Source: Arthrobacter sp. Edens01 (lineage in GTDB: Bacteria > Actinomycetota > Actinomycetes > Actinomycetales > Micrococcaceae). From it: DNA of 50,751 nucleotides. The notes under the pieces are model-generated. The model did no database searches, was not told where the DNA came from, and saw only the letters and a program-made list of their open reading frames with translations. This document shows positions 23,706 to 32,225 of the stretch, in pieces; position 1 is the first letter of the stretch, and every line of letters begins with the position of its first letter. Both the position numbers and the translations under genes were made by a program. The stretch covers positions 1 through 50,751 of the forward strand of contig NZ_LKIU01000007.1 in assembly GCF_001307035.1 (NCBI RefSeq), read 5' to 3'.

Positions 23706-24620
23706 CTAGCGCGCTGCCCCATAGAGGCGGCCGCAAACGTCCTCGAAGGCGAGCGCCCGGCGCGTGGGGCGGACGCCGGCCGGCCGTACCAGCATGACTT
23801 CGATTCCGGGAACGTCATCGGTGAGCCGAAGCGGAACAACCCGGCCGCCGGCATAGGTCTGGTCATGGTGCAGCCGCTGGTTCAACACCGCGTAGCCGTG
23901 CCCCCGGCCCACGAAGGAGCGCACAGTTTCATACCCTGAGGCACGGTGCCGGATTCTTGGGCGGACACCGGCCGCTGCAAACAGGCTCATAAAGTACTCG
24001 CGGGTGTGCGGCAGATCCAGCAGAATCAGGGGCTCGTCTTCGAACTGGCGAAGGGACACTTCGCCTTCCGCGCTGGCTGCCAGTGGATGATCCGCAGAGA
24101 CCAGCACGTGCGCTGGGATCCGCTCAACTACCTTGGTGGTGAAGCCGTCGTCCAGCCCCAGCCCGTACATCAGCGCCAGCTCGCAGTCTCCCTGCAGCAG
24201 GGACGTTCGCACATACTCCTGGTCCCCCTCCAGGAACGAAATCTGGACATCGGGGTGGGCCGCTTCAAAGGCCTGCAGTATCACCGGGGCGCGGAACGGC
24301 GCCAGCGGCGCAAAGACACCGACGCGCAGCTCTCCGGTCAGGGCATCCGAGTAACCGCGCGCCGACTCGTAGAGGGCATCCGCATCCTCAAGGAACGGAG
24401 TGATGTCCTTGGCGAACTGTCGCCCGGCTGCCGTGAGCCGCATTCCCCGCTGCCGCCCCCGGATAAAGAGCTGCACCTCCAGGTCCTTCTCCAGCTGGGA
24501 GACAGCAGCGGACAGCGCTGACTGGGTGACATTGAGTTCCCGGGATGCCGCTGTCATGCTCTCTGCAGCCGCTACCGCCGAGAAGTAGCGCAGCTGCACC
24601 AGGGTGAACGGTTTGGCCAT
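23706..24620 (-). CDS. LysR-family transcriptional regulator
   Basis: A 304-residue regulator. The N-terminal winged helix-turn-helix covers residues 1-60 (FTLVQLRYFSAVAAAESMTA; NVTQSALSAAVSQLEKDLEV). A LysR effector domain follows (GELRVGVFAPLAPFRAP to the end). I chose ATG 24620, where the family begins; the reading frame continues further upstream but without resemblance. It lies upstream of, and in the same direction as, the transporter, M20 hydrolase and amidase genes, which makes it their likely activator. The effector is probably the imported amide or ureide, but this is inference. Confidence 0.92.
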   Translation of the reverse strand: MAKPFTLVQLRYFSAVAAAESMTAASRELNVTQSALSAAVSQLEKDLEVQLFIRGRQRGMRLTAAGRQFAKDITPFLEDADALYESARGYSDALTGELRVGVFAPLAPFRAPVILQAFEAAHPDVQISFLEGDQEYVRTSLLQGDCELALMYGLGLDDGFTTKVVERIPAHVLVSADHPLAASAEGEVSLRQFEDEPLILLDLPHTREYFMSLFAAAGVRPRIRHRASGYETVRSFVGRGHGYAVLNQRLHHDQTYAGGRVVPLRLTDDVPGIEVMLVRPAGVRPTRRALAFEDVCGRLYGAAR

Positions 24621-24748
24621 GGGCCCTATCCTGCCAGCACCTGCCTCTGGCCTGCGGTTACATGACGGCCTGTAGTTACATGAGATCGGGCAGGGCATGC
24701 GGCACAGCTGAACGCCTACGCCGGCTAAAGCGAAGGAAACGCAGCCAC

Positions 24749-24792
24749 AAAAAAGCCGCACCGGCGGCTCCCCCTGGGAACCACCGGTGCGG
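24749..24792 (-). terminator. Rho-independent terminator of the DUF3817 gene
   Basis: Read on the minus strand, CCGCACCGG (24792-24784) pairs perfectly with CCGGTGCGG (24764-24756), followed by C and six T (24754-24749). It begins 17 bp after the stop codon at 24809. This is the most classical terminator in the window. Confidence 0.85.
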
Positions 24793-24808
24793 TTATGTAT
24801 TTGGGAGC

Positions 24809-25264
24809 TTAGCCCTTGGGGATGGGCGGGCCGAGGTAGAGCAGGATTGAGAAGACGACGGCGACGCCGGCTACTGCAACCAGTGCGGAAGCTCCCGGAC
24901 GGCGCAGCACCATGGCCTGTACCTTGTCCAGGAAGTTCTTGGGTTCTTCGCCGCCGGGAGCCAGGCGCCAGCCGCCCTCCAGCAGTCCGCGCTTGTCTAC
25001 AGACTTTTCGAACGGAATCGTGGCCCAGGGCACCACGGCGAGCGCCACGCCAAGCACACCGGTACCGGCCGACCATTTCTGGTTCACCCAGACGAACACG
25101 GTCACCACGGCGTAGGAGAGGAACACAAAGCCGTGGATGCCGCCGGCGATGGGAGTGAAGGCTTCGTTGCCGAACGCATACTTGGCCACCAGGGCAGCGA
25201 TCAGCAGGGTCCACGTTACGGCCTCCGCAAAGGCCAGGGTTGTGAACAGTTTGCGGGGAGTCAT
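24809..25264 (-). CDS. DUF3817-family membrane protein
   Basis: A small integral membrane protein of 151 residues with about four hydrophobic segments: LAFAEAVTWTLLIAALVAKY, a segment after IHGFVFLSY, VLGVALAVVPWATIPF, and a C-terminal VAVAGVAVVFSILLYL. The motif GGIHGFVFL is typical of the DUF3817 (integral membrane, YdzA-like) family, whose function is unknown. The loop before the last helix carries charged residues and GGEEPKNFLDK. ATG 25264 has GGAAGGTG about 8 bp upstream; an ATG at 25300 would add 12 residues. It stands alone with its own terminator. Confidence 0.9.
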   Translation of the reverse strand: MTPRKLFTTLAFAEAVTWTLLIAALVAKYAFGNEAFTPIAGGIHGFVFLSYAVVTVFVWVNQKWSAGTGVLGVALAVVPWATIPFEKSVDKRGLLEGGWRLAPGGEEPKNFLDKVQAMVLRRPGASALVAVAGVAVVFSILLYLGPPIPKG

Positions 25265-25352
25265 GGAGGAGAGCACCTTCCGACGGGGGTTTGCCAACAT
25301 TATGTCAGCATGGAACGGCGCACCCTAATTCAGGCTGCACGCCGGATTGGTC

Positions 25353-26153
25353 TCAGCGGTACAGTTCCGGCCGCATGTCCTGCGCATAGGTATTGATATG
25401 CCGGGCACGGTGGACCTCGTTGGGATGGATGTCCGTCAGAAGCAGCTCTTCCGTGTCCGCTCCGCCGGCCGCCAGCAGCGTTCCGTACGGTGAGGCAATC
25501 ACGCTGTTGCCGGTGAAACCGGGGCCGCTGTGGTTGGCATACGCAATGTAGACGCCGTTCTCCAGTGCCCGGGCAGGGACCAGCAGCGTCGAAATCCGTT
25601 CAGCGTTGTAGGTGTGCAGGGGCTGCGGCCCGCCCACGTCCCCAGTGGCGGGAACCGCCGTCGGAATGCACAGCAGGTCCGCTCCGGCGCGCACCGCTGC
25701 GCGCGCATACTCGGGAAACTCAATGTCATAACAGATTCCCAGTGCCACCTTCAGGCCCCGGAAGCCGGTTACGCGGGGCACCCCGGCACCCGGAGTGAAG
25801 GCACCGCGTTCATCGTCACCGAAGAGGTGGGCCTTGCGGTAGCGCAGCAGCTCCGTTCCCGTCTCGTCGAAAAGGGAAGCGGCAATAAAGCGGGCGCCTC
25901 CTTCCTCCTCCACGGTGGAGGCAACGACGCCGATGCCTTCCTCGTCCGCGATGGCCGCCAGTTCCCGCCGGAGTCCGGCGCCGTCGGAACCCGCTGCCCG
26001 GGCCGGGGCATAGCCCGTGGCGAAAAGCTCGGGGGTGACGATCAAGTCGGCTCCGGCATCGGCCGCGCGGACAGCGGCGCTTCGGATCAAAGCCAGGTTG
26101 GCTTCAGGCTTACCTACCTCGGATGCTGCCTGCAGCACTGCTATGCGGACCAT
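25353..26153 (-). CDS. Carbon-nitrogen hydrolase (nitrilase superfamily)
   Basis: A 266-residue cytoplasmic amidase of the nitrilase fold. The Glu-Lys-Cys triad is E42 (TPELFATGY), K107 (YRKAHLFG) and C141 (GICYDIEFPE). The C-terminal part contains ENGVYIAYANHSG and GNSVIASPYG, typical of aliphatic and omega-amidases and of carbamoylputrescine-like amidases. The exact substrate is open. GAGGAG lies 6 bp before the ATG. It follows the DUF5996-like gene on the same strand, but a strong hairpin separates them, so the two may be expressed separately. Confidence 0.92.
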   Translation of the reverse strand: MVRIAVLQAASEVGKPEANLALIRSAAVRAADAGADLIVTPELFATGYAPARAAGSDGAGLRRELAAIADEEGIGVVASTVEEEGGARFIAASLFDETGTELLRYRKAHLFGDDERGAFTPGAGVPRVTGFRGLKVALGICYDIEFPEYARAAVRAGADLLCIPTAVPATGDVGGPQPLHTYNAERISTLLVPARALENGVYIAYANHSGPGFTGNSVIASPYGTLLAAGGADTEELLLTDIHPNEVHRARHINTYAQDMRPELYR

Positions 26154-26190
26154 TTGTGCTCCTCGGGAGGCCTTCGCACCTGCGCCGTAC

Positions 26191-26236
26191 CGGGCGCCGT
26201 GCCTGTGCTTTTTTCCCATCATAGGCACGGCGCCCG
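26191..26236 (-). terminator. 14-bp perfect inverted repeat between two minus-strand genes
   Basis: CGGGCGCCGTGCCT (26191-26204) and AGGCACGGCGCCCG (26223-26236) pair perfectly around an 18-base loop, five bases after the stop of the DUF5996-like gene. The loop contains T6 on the plus strand (A6 on the minus strand). No T tract follows on the minus strand, so it may act as a terminator or as a stabilising or processing element. The nitrilase gene starts 37 bp further on. Confidence 0.6.
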
Positions 26237-26241
26237 CGGCG

Positions 26242-27159
26242 CTAGGCTGATGAGACGGGGTATCCGAGCGGTTCGGTGATCCAGTCCAGGTCTGCCCAGC
26301 GGTCAATCCGCTGGACGATCTCGAAGCTGGTCCGGCACATGTCCACCACGGCCTGTTCGGGGTCCGGATAGGAGAAGGCATCCTCCAAGGTGAGGATGAA
26401 CTCGTTTTGCCGGGCCTGGAACTGCGCCCGGTCCGGCTTCAGCATCGAAGAGTAGCTGTCGATGCTGGCCATAAACGGATACGGCATGCCAAAGAAGGAC
26501 GGCTTGGACGTTTTGACGTCCCCCGGCCAGAACCCGAACTCCATGAACTTCTCATCGAAGCAGTTCACGCCGATCACGTCGGTCCCGCTGTACGGTGCTG
26601 CCTGGCCTGCAAACACTGACCCTGAGAGATCCATGGTGCCGAACCAGAACTCAGGCATGTCCCGTTTGCCGCGGAAGGGTGCCAGGAACCGGGAAAGGCT
26701 GCGGTAGGCGAAGTGCAGGTTCTCCAGGTAGATGGCCACGGCCTCCCGGTCCCAGGAATGATGCTTCGTGTCCTGGTCGAAGGGCGTCTCGTCGTAGAAC
26801 TCCTGCGGGGTGGTGTTGATCTCGGTCGGCATCCCGATGTAGTCCAGCGCACCCATGAGCTGGGAGTAGAACTCCGCCACGCTGAGGCCGTCGCTGAGCG
26901 GGATCCGGCTCTTGCCGCCGTCGGTGTTCTGCACGTCCACATGGTGCTGGCGCAGGTTGAAGTAGATCTCGAAACTTGAGCCGTTTCCCGGGATGATGCC
27001 GGTGCCAATCCCGTCGATGGTCAGCGGCATCCGGACGTGCCCCCACCCTGGCTGCTTGTCGCTGTGCTCGATTTTGACCTTGCCTGCCATTTGGAGGAAG
27101 AGATGCAGGGTGTCTGCTGTGTCCTGCCAGTCCGGGTAATCCAGGATCCGTTTTTCCAT
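26242..27159 (-). CDS. DUF5996-like protein of unknown function
   Basis: A 305-residue soluble protein with no signal peptide. It starts MEKRILDYPDWQDTADTLHL and contains FEIYFNLRQHHVDVQ, FWFGTMDLSGSVF and FDEKFMEFGFWPGD, which resemble the DUF5996 family as I recall it. The high content of aromatic residues and the strand-rich middle suggest a ligand-binding or enzymatic beta-structure. No catalytic motif is certain. The ATG at 27159 has a weak GCGAGGCG upstream. It is followed by a 14-bp inverted repeat and the nitrilase-family gene on the same strand; no functional link is known. Confidence 0.85.
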   Translation of the reverse strand: MEKRILDYPDWQDTADTLHLFLQMAGKVKIEHSDKQPGWGHVRMPLTIDGIGTGIIPGNGSSFEIYFNLRQHHVDVQNTDGGKSRIPLSDGLSVAEFYSQLMGALDYIGMPTEINTTPQEFYDETPFDQDTKHHSWDREAVAIYLENLHFAYRSLSRFLAPFRGKRDMPEFWFGTMDLSGSVFAGQAAPYSGTDVIGVNCFDEKFMEFGFWPGDVKTSKPSFFGMPYPFMASIDSYSSMLKPDRAQFQARQNEFILTLEDAFSYPDPEQAVVDMCRTSFEIVQRIDRWADLDWITEPLGYPVSSA

Positions 27160-27446
27160 GGTGTCGCCTCGCTTCGGTGGCGTAACGGGAGGGAACGGGT
27201 GTTGGCCGTTCCTCAAGTGTGGAGCGGCCGCTGCGCGGGGGTCAACGCTTTCCGGCTGCGCGGGTTCTCCCGGGAAGGGTGGGACAGATCACTACGCCGG
27301 CCCCCAGGCCACGGTGTGCCCGGCGGGGCCCGAAGCCTATACTGGCAGCAGATCTCACGGGTGCCCCAGTTGGATACCCGTTGGCCCTGCGGCAGCCCAG
27401 AGAGCCGAGGCCCACACCCGCAATCCTCCCTAGGAGCCTTTCCCCG

Positions 27447-28748
27447 GTGACAAGTCCTTCCCCGAAGCGCGCCACGTCCCGTTCACGCAGCCTGAAGTAC
27501 ATCCTGATGCTCGGAGCGCTGGCCGCGCTGCCGGCGGTCACTACGGACATGTATCTTCCGGCGCTGCCTGAAGTTGCCTCGGACCTGGCCACTACGACGA
27601 CGGCCGCCCAGTTCACGCTTTCCGGCACCCTGCTGGGCACGGCTGTTGGCCAGCTGGTGATCGGCCCGCTATCCGACCGATTCGGGCGCCGGCTGCCGCT
27701 GCTGATCGGCATTTCCATGCACGTGGTCACCTCACTGCTGTGCGCGATCGCCCCGAACATTGGCCTGCTGATCGGCCTGCGCATTATGCAGGGCTTCTTC
27801 AACGCTGCCGCTTCCGTGGTGGCCATCGCCGTGATCCGCGACCGGTTCACCGGTTCTGACGCCGCCCGCCTGCTCTCCCGGCTGATGCTGATGATCGGAC
27901 TGGCCCCGCTGCTGGCTCCCACACTGGGCCAGGCGGTGGAGGGAATCTGGGCGTGGCGGGCCGTCTTCTACGCGCTGGCGCTGATCGGCGTCATCCTGGT
28001 GGTGATCGTCTGGCGCTGGATGCCCGAAACCCTGCCTCCGGAACGGCGGCTGGCGAAGGCGAAAAAGGGAACCCCCAAGTCCGGCAAACCCGGAGGCTAC
28101 CGGATCCTGCTGCGTGACCGCCGCTTCCTGGCGTTCGCCGTCATCCCGGGCCTGTCGATGGGCATCATCATGAGCTACGTGGTGGGTTCACCGTTCGTGA
28201 TGCAGGAAGAATACGGCCTCTCCCCCGCGACGTTCGCGCTCATCTTTGCCGTCAACGGCGTCGCAATGGTGGTCTCCTCCCAGGTGAACGCTTCCCTGCT
28301 GAACCGCTTCCCGTCAGCGGGCATCCTGCGCATCGCAGCCCCGGTGCTGCTGCTCCTGGCCGTGATCCTGCCGATCATCATCGCCACCGGATTCGGCGGC
28401 GTCATTGGACTCGTGGCCGGGCTCTGGGTGGTGCTTGGCATGCTGGGCTTCATCTTCTCCAATGCCACTTCACTGGCACTGGACGGCTACGGGCACATGG
28501 CCGGAACCGCCGCCGCACTGCTCGGCTGCCTGCAGGTGGGCCTGGCCGGGCTCATCAGCCCGCTGGTGGGTGTCTTCGGCGGCTCGGCGCTGTCCATGGC
28601 CGGGGTGATCATCGGCTGTGCACTGGCCATCAACCTGGTCCTGGCGACGACGCCGGCCTACCGCCGCGGCGGGCGCCGGCTACAGGGTTCAGCCGCGACA
28701 GCTGCTCCCCGGGAGACCGAATCCGGCGAGCCCGCCGACACCGTCTAA
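27447..28748 (+). CDS. MFS drug exporter, Bcr/CflA type
   Basis: A 433-residue drug:H+ antiporter of the DHA1 group with 12 predicted membrane segments. Motif DMYLPALPEVASDL in helix 1, the loop 2-3 signature GPLSDRFGRRLPLL, and RIMQGFFNAAASVVAIAVIRD in helix 4 are characteristic of Bcr/CflA exporters. A positively charged loop (RRLAKAKKGTPKSGK) separates the two halves. GTG 27447 is chosen because AGGAG (27432-27436) lies 10 bp upstream and no earlier start has a site. The 287 bp upstream of it contain no clear promoter. It converges on the LacI gene with a 13-bp gap. Confidence 0.92.
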   Translation: MTSPSPKRATSRSRSLKYILMLGALAALPAVTTDMYLPALPEVASDLATTTTAAQFTLSGTLLGTAVGQLVIGPLSDRFGRRLPLLIGISMHVVTSLLCAIAPNIGLLIGLRIMQGFFNAAASVVAIAVIRDRFTGSDAARLLSRLMLMIGLAPLLAPTLGQAVEGIWAWRAVFYALALIGVILVVIVWRWMPETLPPERRLAKAKKGTPKSGKPGGYRILLRDRRFLAFAVIPGLSMGIIMSYVVGSPFVMQEEYGLSPATFALIFAVNGVAMVVSSQVNASLLNRFPSAGILRIAAPVLLLLAVILPIIIATGFGGVIGLVAGLWVVLGMLGFIFSNATSLALDGYGHMAGTAAALLGCLQVGLAGLISPLVGVFGGSALSMAGVIIGCALAINLVLATTPAYRRGGRRLQGSAATAAPRETESGEPADTV

Positions 28749-28761
28749 AGCGGACTCAGGC

Positions 28762-29784
28762 TCAGGCGCCGGCAGGCGCAGCCGTGCTCTGCCGGATGAC
28801 GAGGGACGTCGAGAGGTCCAGCCGGGTGTTCTTTGGCTGTTCGCCGTCGCGCAGCATCAGCACCATGCGTGCCGCTTCCTCGGCCATTTCAATCAGCGGC
28901 TGATGCACTGTGGTCAGCGCCGGAGAAGACCAGCGTGCCACCGGCAGGTCGTCATACCCAACGATCGAAAGTTCCTCCGGAACGCTGATGCCCAGCTGCC
29001 GGGCGGCGTCGAGCACTCCAAGGGCCTGCAGGTCACTGCCGGCGAAAACTGCGGTGGGACGGTCCGGCGCAGCGAGCAGCTCCATTGCATGGTCCCGGCC
29101 GCCGTCCACGTGGAAATTGCCGTACCGGACCAGCTCTGGGTCGAACGGGAGGCCGGCGGTGTTCAGCGCTGACCGGTAACCGTCAATCCGGGCCAGGGAA
29201 CACATCAGGTCTTCCGGTCCGGTAATCGCTGCGATGCGCCGGTGGCCCAGATCGATCAGGTGGCGGGTGGCCATCATGCCTCCGGCCCAGTTCGCGGAAC
29301 CTACCGAAGGTACATCCGGCGCAGGGTCGCCCGCGGGATCAATGATCGCGAACGGTATTCCGCGGGATTCGAGCAGCCGCCGGGACTCCTGCGCCAGGTC
29401 CGCGAAAACCAGTACGACGCCGGCCGGGCGCCGCGCGATGACACCCTCCACCCACTCGGGGCCGGGTGAATGCCGCGTGCCGCTCTCGGTCAGCACGACG
29501 CTCAGCCCGTGTTCACGTGCCACGTTCTCAACACCGCGGATAATCTCCAGTGCCCAGGCGCTTTCGAGTTCGTGGAACACCAGTTCCAGCAGCGCGGATT
29601 TGGAGCTGCGGGCAGCGCGGCGCTGATACCCGTGCCCGTCCAGGAGGGCTTCAACTTTCGTGCGGGTTTTCCGCGAAACGTCGGCCCTGCCGTTCAGGAC
29701 TTTCGAGATGGTCGAGAGTGAAACCTCGGCCTCCGCCGCCAGTTCGGCGAGCGTCACTCTCCCAGCTGCAGGCGTTTGCGCCAT
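28762..29784 (-). CDS. LacI-family transcriptional regulator, likely repressor of the xylo-oligosaccharide operon
   Basis: A 340-residue repressor. The N-terminal LacI helix-turn-helix and hinge helix (VTLAELAAEAEVSLSTISKV, then LNGRADVSRKTRTKVEALL) are followed by a sugar-binding-protein-like domain (ASTVVFAGSDLQALG-type region: RPTAVFAGSDLQALGVLDAA; SIVGYDDLPVARWSSPALT). GGAGGAG lies 6 bp before the ATG at 29784, which excludes the longer upstream frame. It is divergent from the transporter/GH3/esterase operon. The gap between them holds two phased CTTTCGG elements, its likely operator. The inducer is probably xylose or a xylo-oligosaccharide (inference). Confidence 0.93.
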   Translation of the reverse strand: MAQTPAAGRVTLAELAAEAEVSLSTISKVLNGRADVSRKTRTKVEALLDGHGYQRRAARSSKSALLELVFHELESAWALEIIRGVENVAREHGLSVVLTESGTRHSPGPEWVEGVIARRPAGVVLVFADLAQESRRLLESRGIPFAIIDPAGDPAPDVPSVGSANWAGGMMATRHLIDLGHRRIAAITGPEDLMCSLARIDGYRSALNTAGLPFDPELVRYGNFHVDGGRDHAMELLAAPDRPTAVFAGSDLQALGVLDAARQLGISVPEELSIVGYDDLPVARWSSPALTTVHQPLIEMAEEAARMVLMLRDGEQPKNTRLDLSTSLVIRQSTAAPAGA

Positions 29785-29836
29785 CTGTTTCTCCTCCGCA
29801 CGAAAAGCCCTGAGGTGAAGCGGCAGCAAAAAAGTG

Positions 29837-29865
29837 TTGCGCATCACATCCTTGCATCCTAAGCT
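29837..29865 (+). promoter_or_regulatory. Predicted promoter of the sugar transporter/GH3/esterase operon
   Basis: TTGCGC (29837-29842) and TAAGCT (29860-29865) are 17 bp apart. The predicted start near 29872 is just upstream of the putative operator (29879-29908) and 77 bp before the first gene. Confidence 0.55.
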
Positions 29866-29878
29866 AGCGGCATTCCAG

Positions 29879-29908
29879 AACTTTCGGCAAGTGTTTCGAA
29901 ACTTTCGG
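29879..29908. promoter_or_regulatory. Putative LacI-family operator, two phased elements
   Basis: AACTTTCGG occurs twice, at 29879-29887 and 29900-29908, exactly 21 bp apart (two helical turns). The second copy is part of the perfect 11-bp palindrome CGAAACTTTCG (29897-29907). Its position just downstream of the promoter suits repression by the divergent LacI protein. Confidence 0.65.
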
Positions 29909-29948
29909 AACATGCTTCCCGGAAGAACTTCCAGTGAGGAGCAGTTCA

Positions 29949-31259
29949 ATGAGGAACAACCGCAGCTGGCTCAAACCAGCTACCGCAGCGGCCGGCGCAA
30001 TAGCGCTGGGCCTGTCGCTGTCCGCCTGCTCGAGCAGCGGCGGAGACTCTGCCGGAAGCAACCGGCCGGAGAACGAGGTCCATGTCCTGGTCTACGGCGA
30101 TGCCGGCAACGACGTCGAACGGGCCATGGTGGACAAGTTCAACGAAACCTCGGACGTCAAGGTTGTCCTGGACACCATCCCGGGCGCCGACTACCAGCAG
30201 AAACTCCAGACCGTGATCGACACGGACTCCGCGCCGGACGTCTTCTTCAATTGGGGCGGCGGATCCATCACGGACTACGTGGACGCCGGCCTGCTGATGC
30301 CGCTGGATGACTTCATCGAGGAAGACCCGCAGCTCAAGGATGCCTTCCTGCCCTCCGTGTTCGACACCGCAGTAGTGGATGGCGAGGCCTACGGCATTCC
30401 AATGCGCGGAACCCAGCCGGTGATGCTCTTCAGCAACGAGGAAGTACTGGCACAGGCAGGAGTCGACGGCGCCCCGGAAACCTGGGACGAACTGCTGGCC
30501 GCAGTCGAAAAGCTCAAGGCAGCCGGCGTAACGCCCATCGCGCTGGGCGGAGCCGATGAATGGCCCACCCTGATGTGGGTCGAGTACGTCTACGACCGCG
30601 TTGCAGGCCCTGAACTCTTTGAAAGCGCACTGGCTGGTGACACCGAGGTCTGGGACTCAGAAGAAAGCCGCGAAGCGCTCGGAATGCTCCGCGAACTGGT
30701 GGACGCCGGAGCCTTCGGCACCAACTTCCAGTCAGTGAAGTTCACCGACGGAGGTTCGGCATCACTGCTCTCCAGCGGCCAGGCAGGCTTTGAGCTCATG
30801 GGTTCCTGGGCCTACTCCACGCACCAGGACGCCGCTCCCGAGTTCGTCGAATCCGGACTGGGCTACAGCGAGTTCCCGACCATTGACGGCGGCAAGGGCG
30901 ACCCGCAGAACCTGGTTGGCAATACGAACAACTTCTACTCCGTCCTGGCAAACACCCGGTACCCGGACACCGTCCGGGATTTCCTGAAGCTGATGTACTC
31001 GGATGAGTTCGTGCAGGAGCAGGTCGCTATCGGCAACCTCCCCACCACCACCAACACCGAGCAGTTCCTGGACCAGTCTGCCGATCCCGAGTATGCCCGT
31101 TTCCAGTACGGACTGGTGGAGCAGGCCCCGGCCTTCCAGCTCTCCTGGGACCAGGCCTACCCGCCCTCGGCCACACCGGCCATCCACGGAGCAATGTCTG
31201 ACTTCTTCAGCGGACGCATCGATGAAGACGGCTTTATTGCCGCCATGCAGGGACTCTAG
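29949..31259 (+). CDS. Carbohydrate ABC transporter substrate-binding lipoprotein
   Basis: A sugar receptor of 436 residues, family 1 solute-binding protein. The signal peptide ends at the lipobox LSAC (Cys27). The mature domain begins VHVLVYGDAGNDVERAMVDKF and contains APDVFFNWGGGSITDYVDAG and MLFSNEEVLAQAGVDG, as in oligosaccharide-binding proteins. GAGGAG is 7 bp before ATG 29949. It is the first gene of an operon with two permeases, a GH3 glycosidase and an acetyl-xylan esterase, so the ligand is probably an acetylated xylo-oligosaccharide. No ATPase is encoded here; a shared MsiK-type ATPase encoded elsewhere is likely, as is usual in actinomycetes. Confidence 0.92.
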   Translation: MRNNRSWLKPATAAAGAIALGLSLSACSSSGGDSAGSNRPENEVHVLVYGDAGNDVERAMVDKFNETSDVKVVLDTIPGADYQQKLQTVIDTDSAPDVFFNWGGGSITDYVDAGLLMPLDDFIEEDPQLKDAFLPSVFDTAVVDGEAYGIPMRGTQPVMLFSNEEVLAQAGVDGAPETWDELLAAVEKLKAAGVTPIALGGADEWPTLMWVEYVYDRVAGPELFESALAGDTEVWDSEESREALGMLRELVDAGAFGTNFQSVKFTDGGSASLLSSGQAGFELMGSWAYSTHQDAAPEFVESGLGYSEFPTIDGGKGDPQNLVGNTNNFYSVLANTRYPDTVRDFLKLMYSDEFVQEQVAIGNLPTTTNTEQFLDQSADPEYARFQYGLVEQAPAFQLSWDQAYPPSATPAIHGAMSDFFSGRIDEDGFIAAMQGL

Positions 31260-31271
31260 GGACTTCTCCTC

Positions 31272-32225
31272 ATGACTGCACTGCTCCCGCCCAAGCCGCC
31301 GGCGCTGGCGGACGGATCCGAACGGGTCCGTCCTGCCCGCGCCGGCCGCTCGGCCCGCACACCCCGTCCGGGCCTGGCCTGGACCCTCCCGGCCACGGTC
31401 TTTTTCCTGCTCTTCGCCGTGATCCCGCTGATCGCCGTCGTAGTCCTGTCCTTTATGAGCTGGCGCGGCATCGGTGAACCCAAGTTTGTTGGCATGGAGA
31501 ACTGGCAGGAGCTCTCCAGCGACCCGGTGATGCTGAAGAGCCTGTGGCTATCACTGCTGTTCATTGTGCTTGGTGTTGCCACCCAGACACCGGTGAGCAT
31601 GCTGCTCGGGGTCTGGGCCGCCGGACCGCAGCGCAACCGTGCCGTCCTGAGCGCCATTTACTTTGTGCCGCTGCTGCTCTCATCCGCAGCCATTTCGGTT
31701 CTGTGGCGGGCGCTGCTTGATCCGAACTTCGGGGTGCCGTCCCAGTTCCGCTGGCTCTTCGGCGACGGCAACCTGTTCGGTCATCAGGCCACGGCAATCG
31801 GCGTCATCATCTTCGTGAGCATGTGGCAGTTCACGCCTTTCCACACGCTGATCTACCAGGGTGCCGCGCGGGCCATCCCGCAGGTGCTCTACCAGGCGGC
31901 GGAAGTCGACGGCGCCGGCCGGGCGCGCACGTTCTTCAGCATCACACTGCCCCAGCTGCGCAACTCCATCATCACCTCGGTGATCCTGATGGTCGTCGGC
32001 GGGCTGACCACGTTTGAAACGGTCCTGATCCTGACCAACGGCGGACCGGGCACCGACACCACCATCACGGCCTTCTACATGTTTGAGCAGGCCTTCCGCC
32101 GCTTCGACTTTGGCACTGGAGCCGCCGTGGCCCTGGTGCTGGTAGTCGTGGCCACCACTATCTCGCTCATCATGGTCAAGGTCTCCGGCTACGACAAGAT
32201 GCGCAGCACCATGGAAGGAGTCTAG
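31272..32225 (+). CDS. Sugar ABC transporter permease (MalF/UgpA type)
   Basis: An integral membrane subunit of 317 residues with six predicted helices after a Pro/Arg-rich N-terminal tail. The EAA loop YQAAEVDGAGRARTFFSITL near residues 210-230 docks the ATPase. GGPGTDTTITAFYMFEQAF is the usual C-terminal family stretch. It starts 12 bp after the binding-protein gene and its stop directly abuts the next ATG. The ribosome site is weak (TAGGGA), which suggests translation depends partly on the upstream gene. Confidence 0.93.
   Translation: MTALLPPKPPALADGSERVRPARAGRSARTPRPGLAWTLPATVFFLLFAVIPLIAVVVLSFMSWRGIGEPKFVGMENWQELSSDPVMLKSLWLSLLFIVLGVATQTPVSMLLGVWAAGPQRNRAVLSAIYFVPLLLSSAAISVLWRALLDPNFGVPSQFRWLFGDGNLFGHQATAIGVIIFVSMWQFTPFHTLIYQGAARAIPQVLYQAAEVDGAGRARTFFSITLPQLRNSIITSVILMVVGGLTTFETVLILTNGGPGTDTTITAFYMFEQAFRRFDFGTGAAVALVLVVVATTISLIMVKVSGYDKMRSTMEGV

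Noticed and set aside
24621-25214. Extension of the LysR gene upstream to a 502-residue protein
   Set aside because: The added residues are Arg/Gly-rich, run through a terminator and the DUF3817 gene on the same strand, and precede the normal family start.
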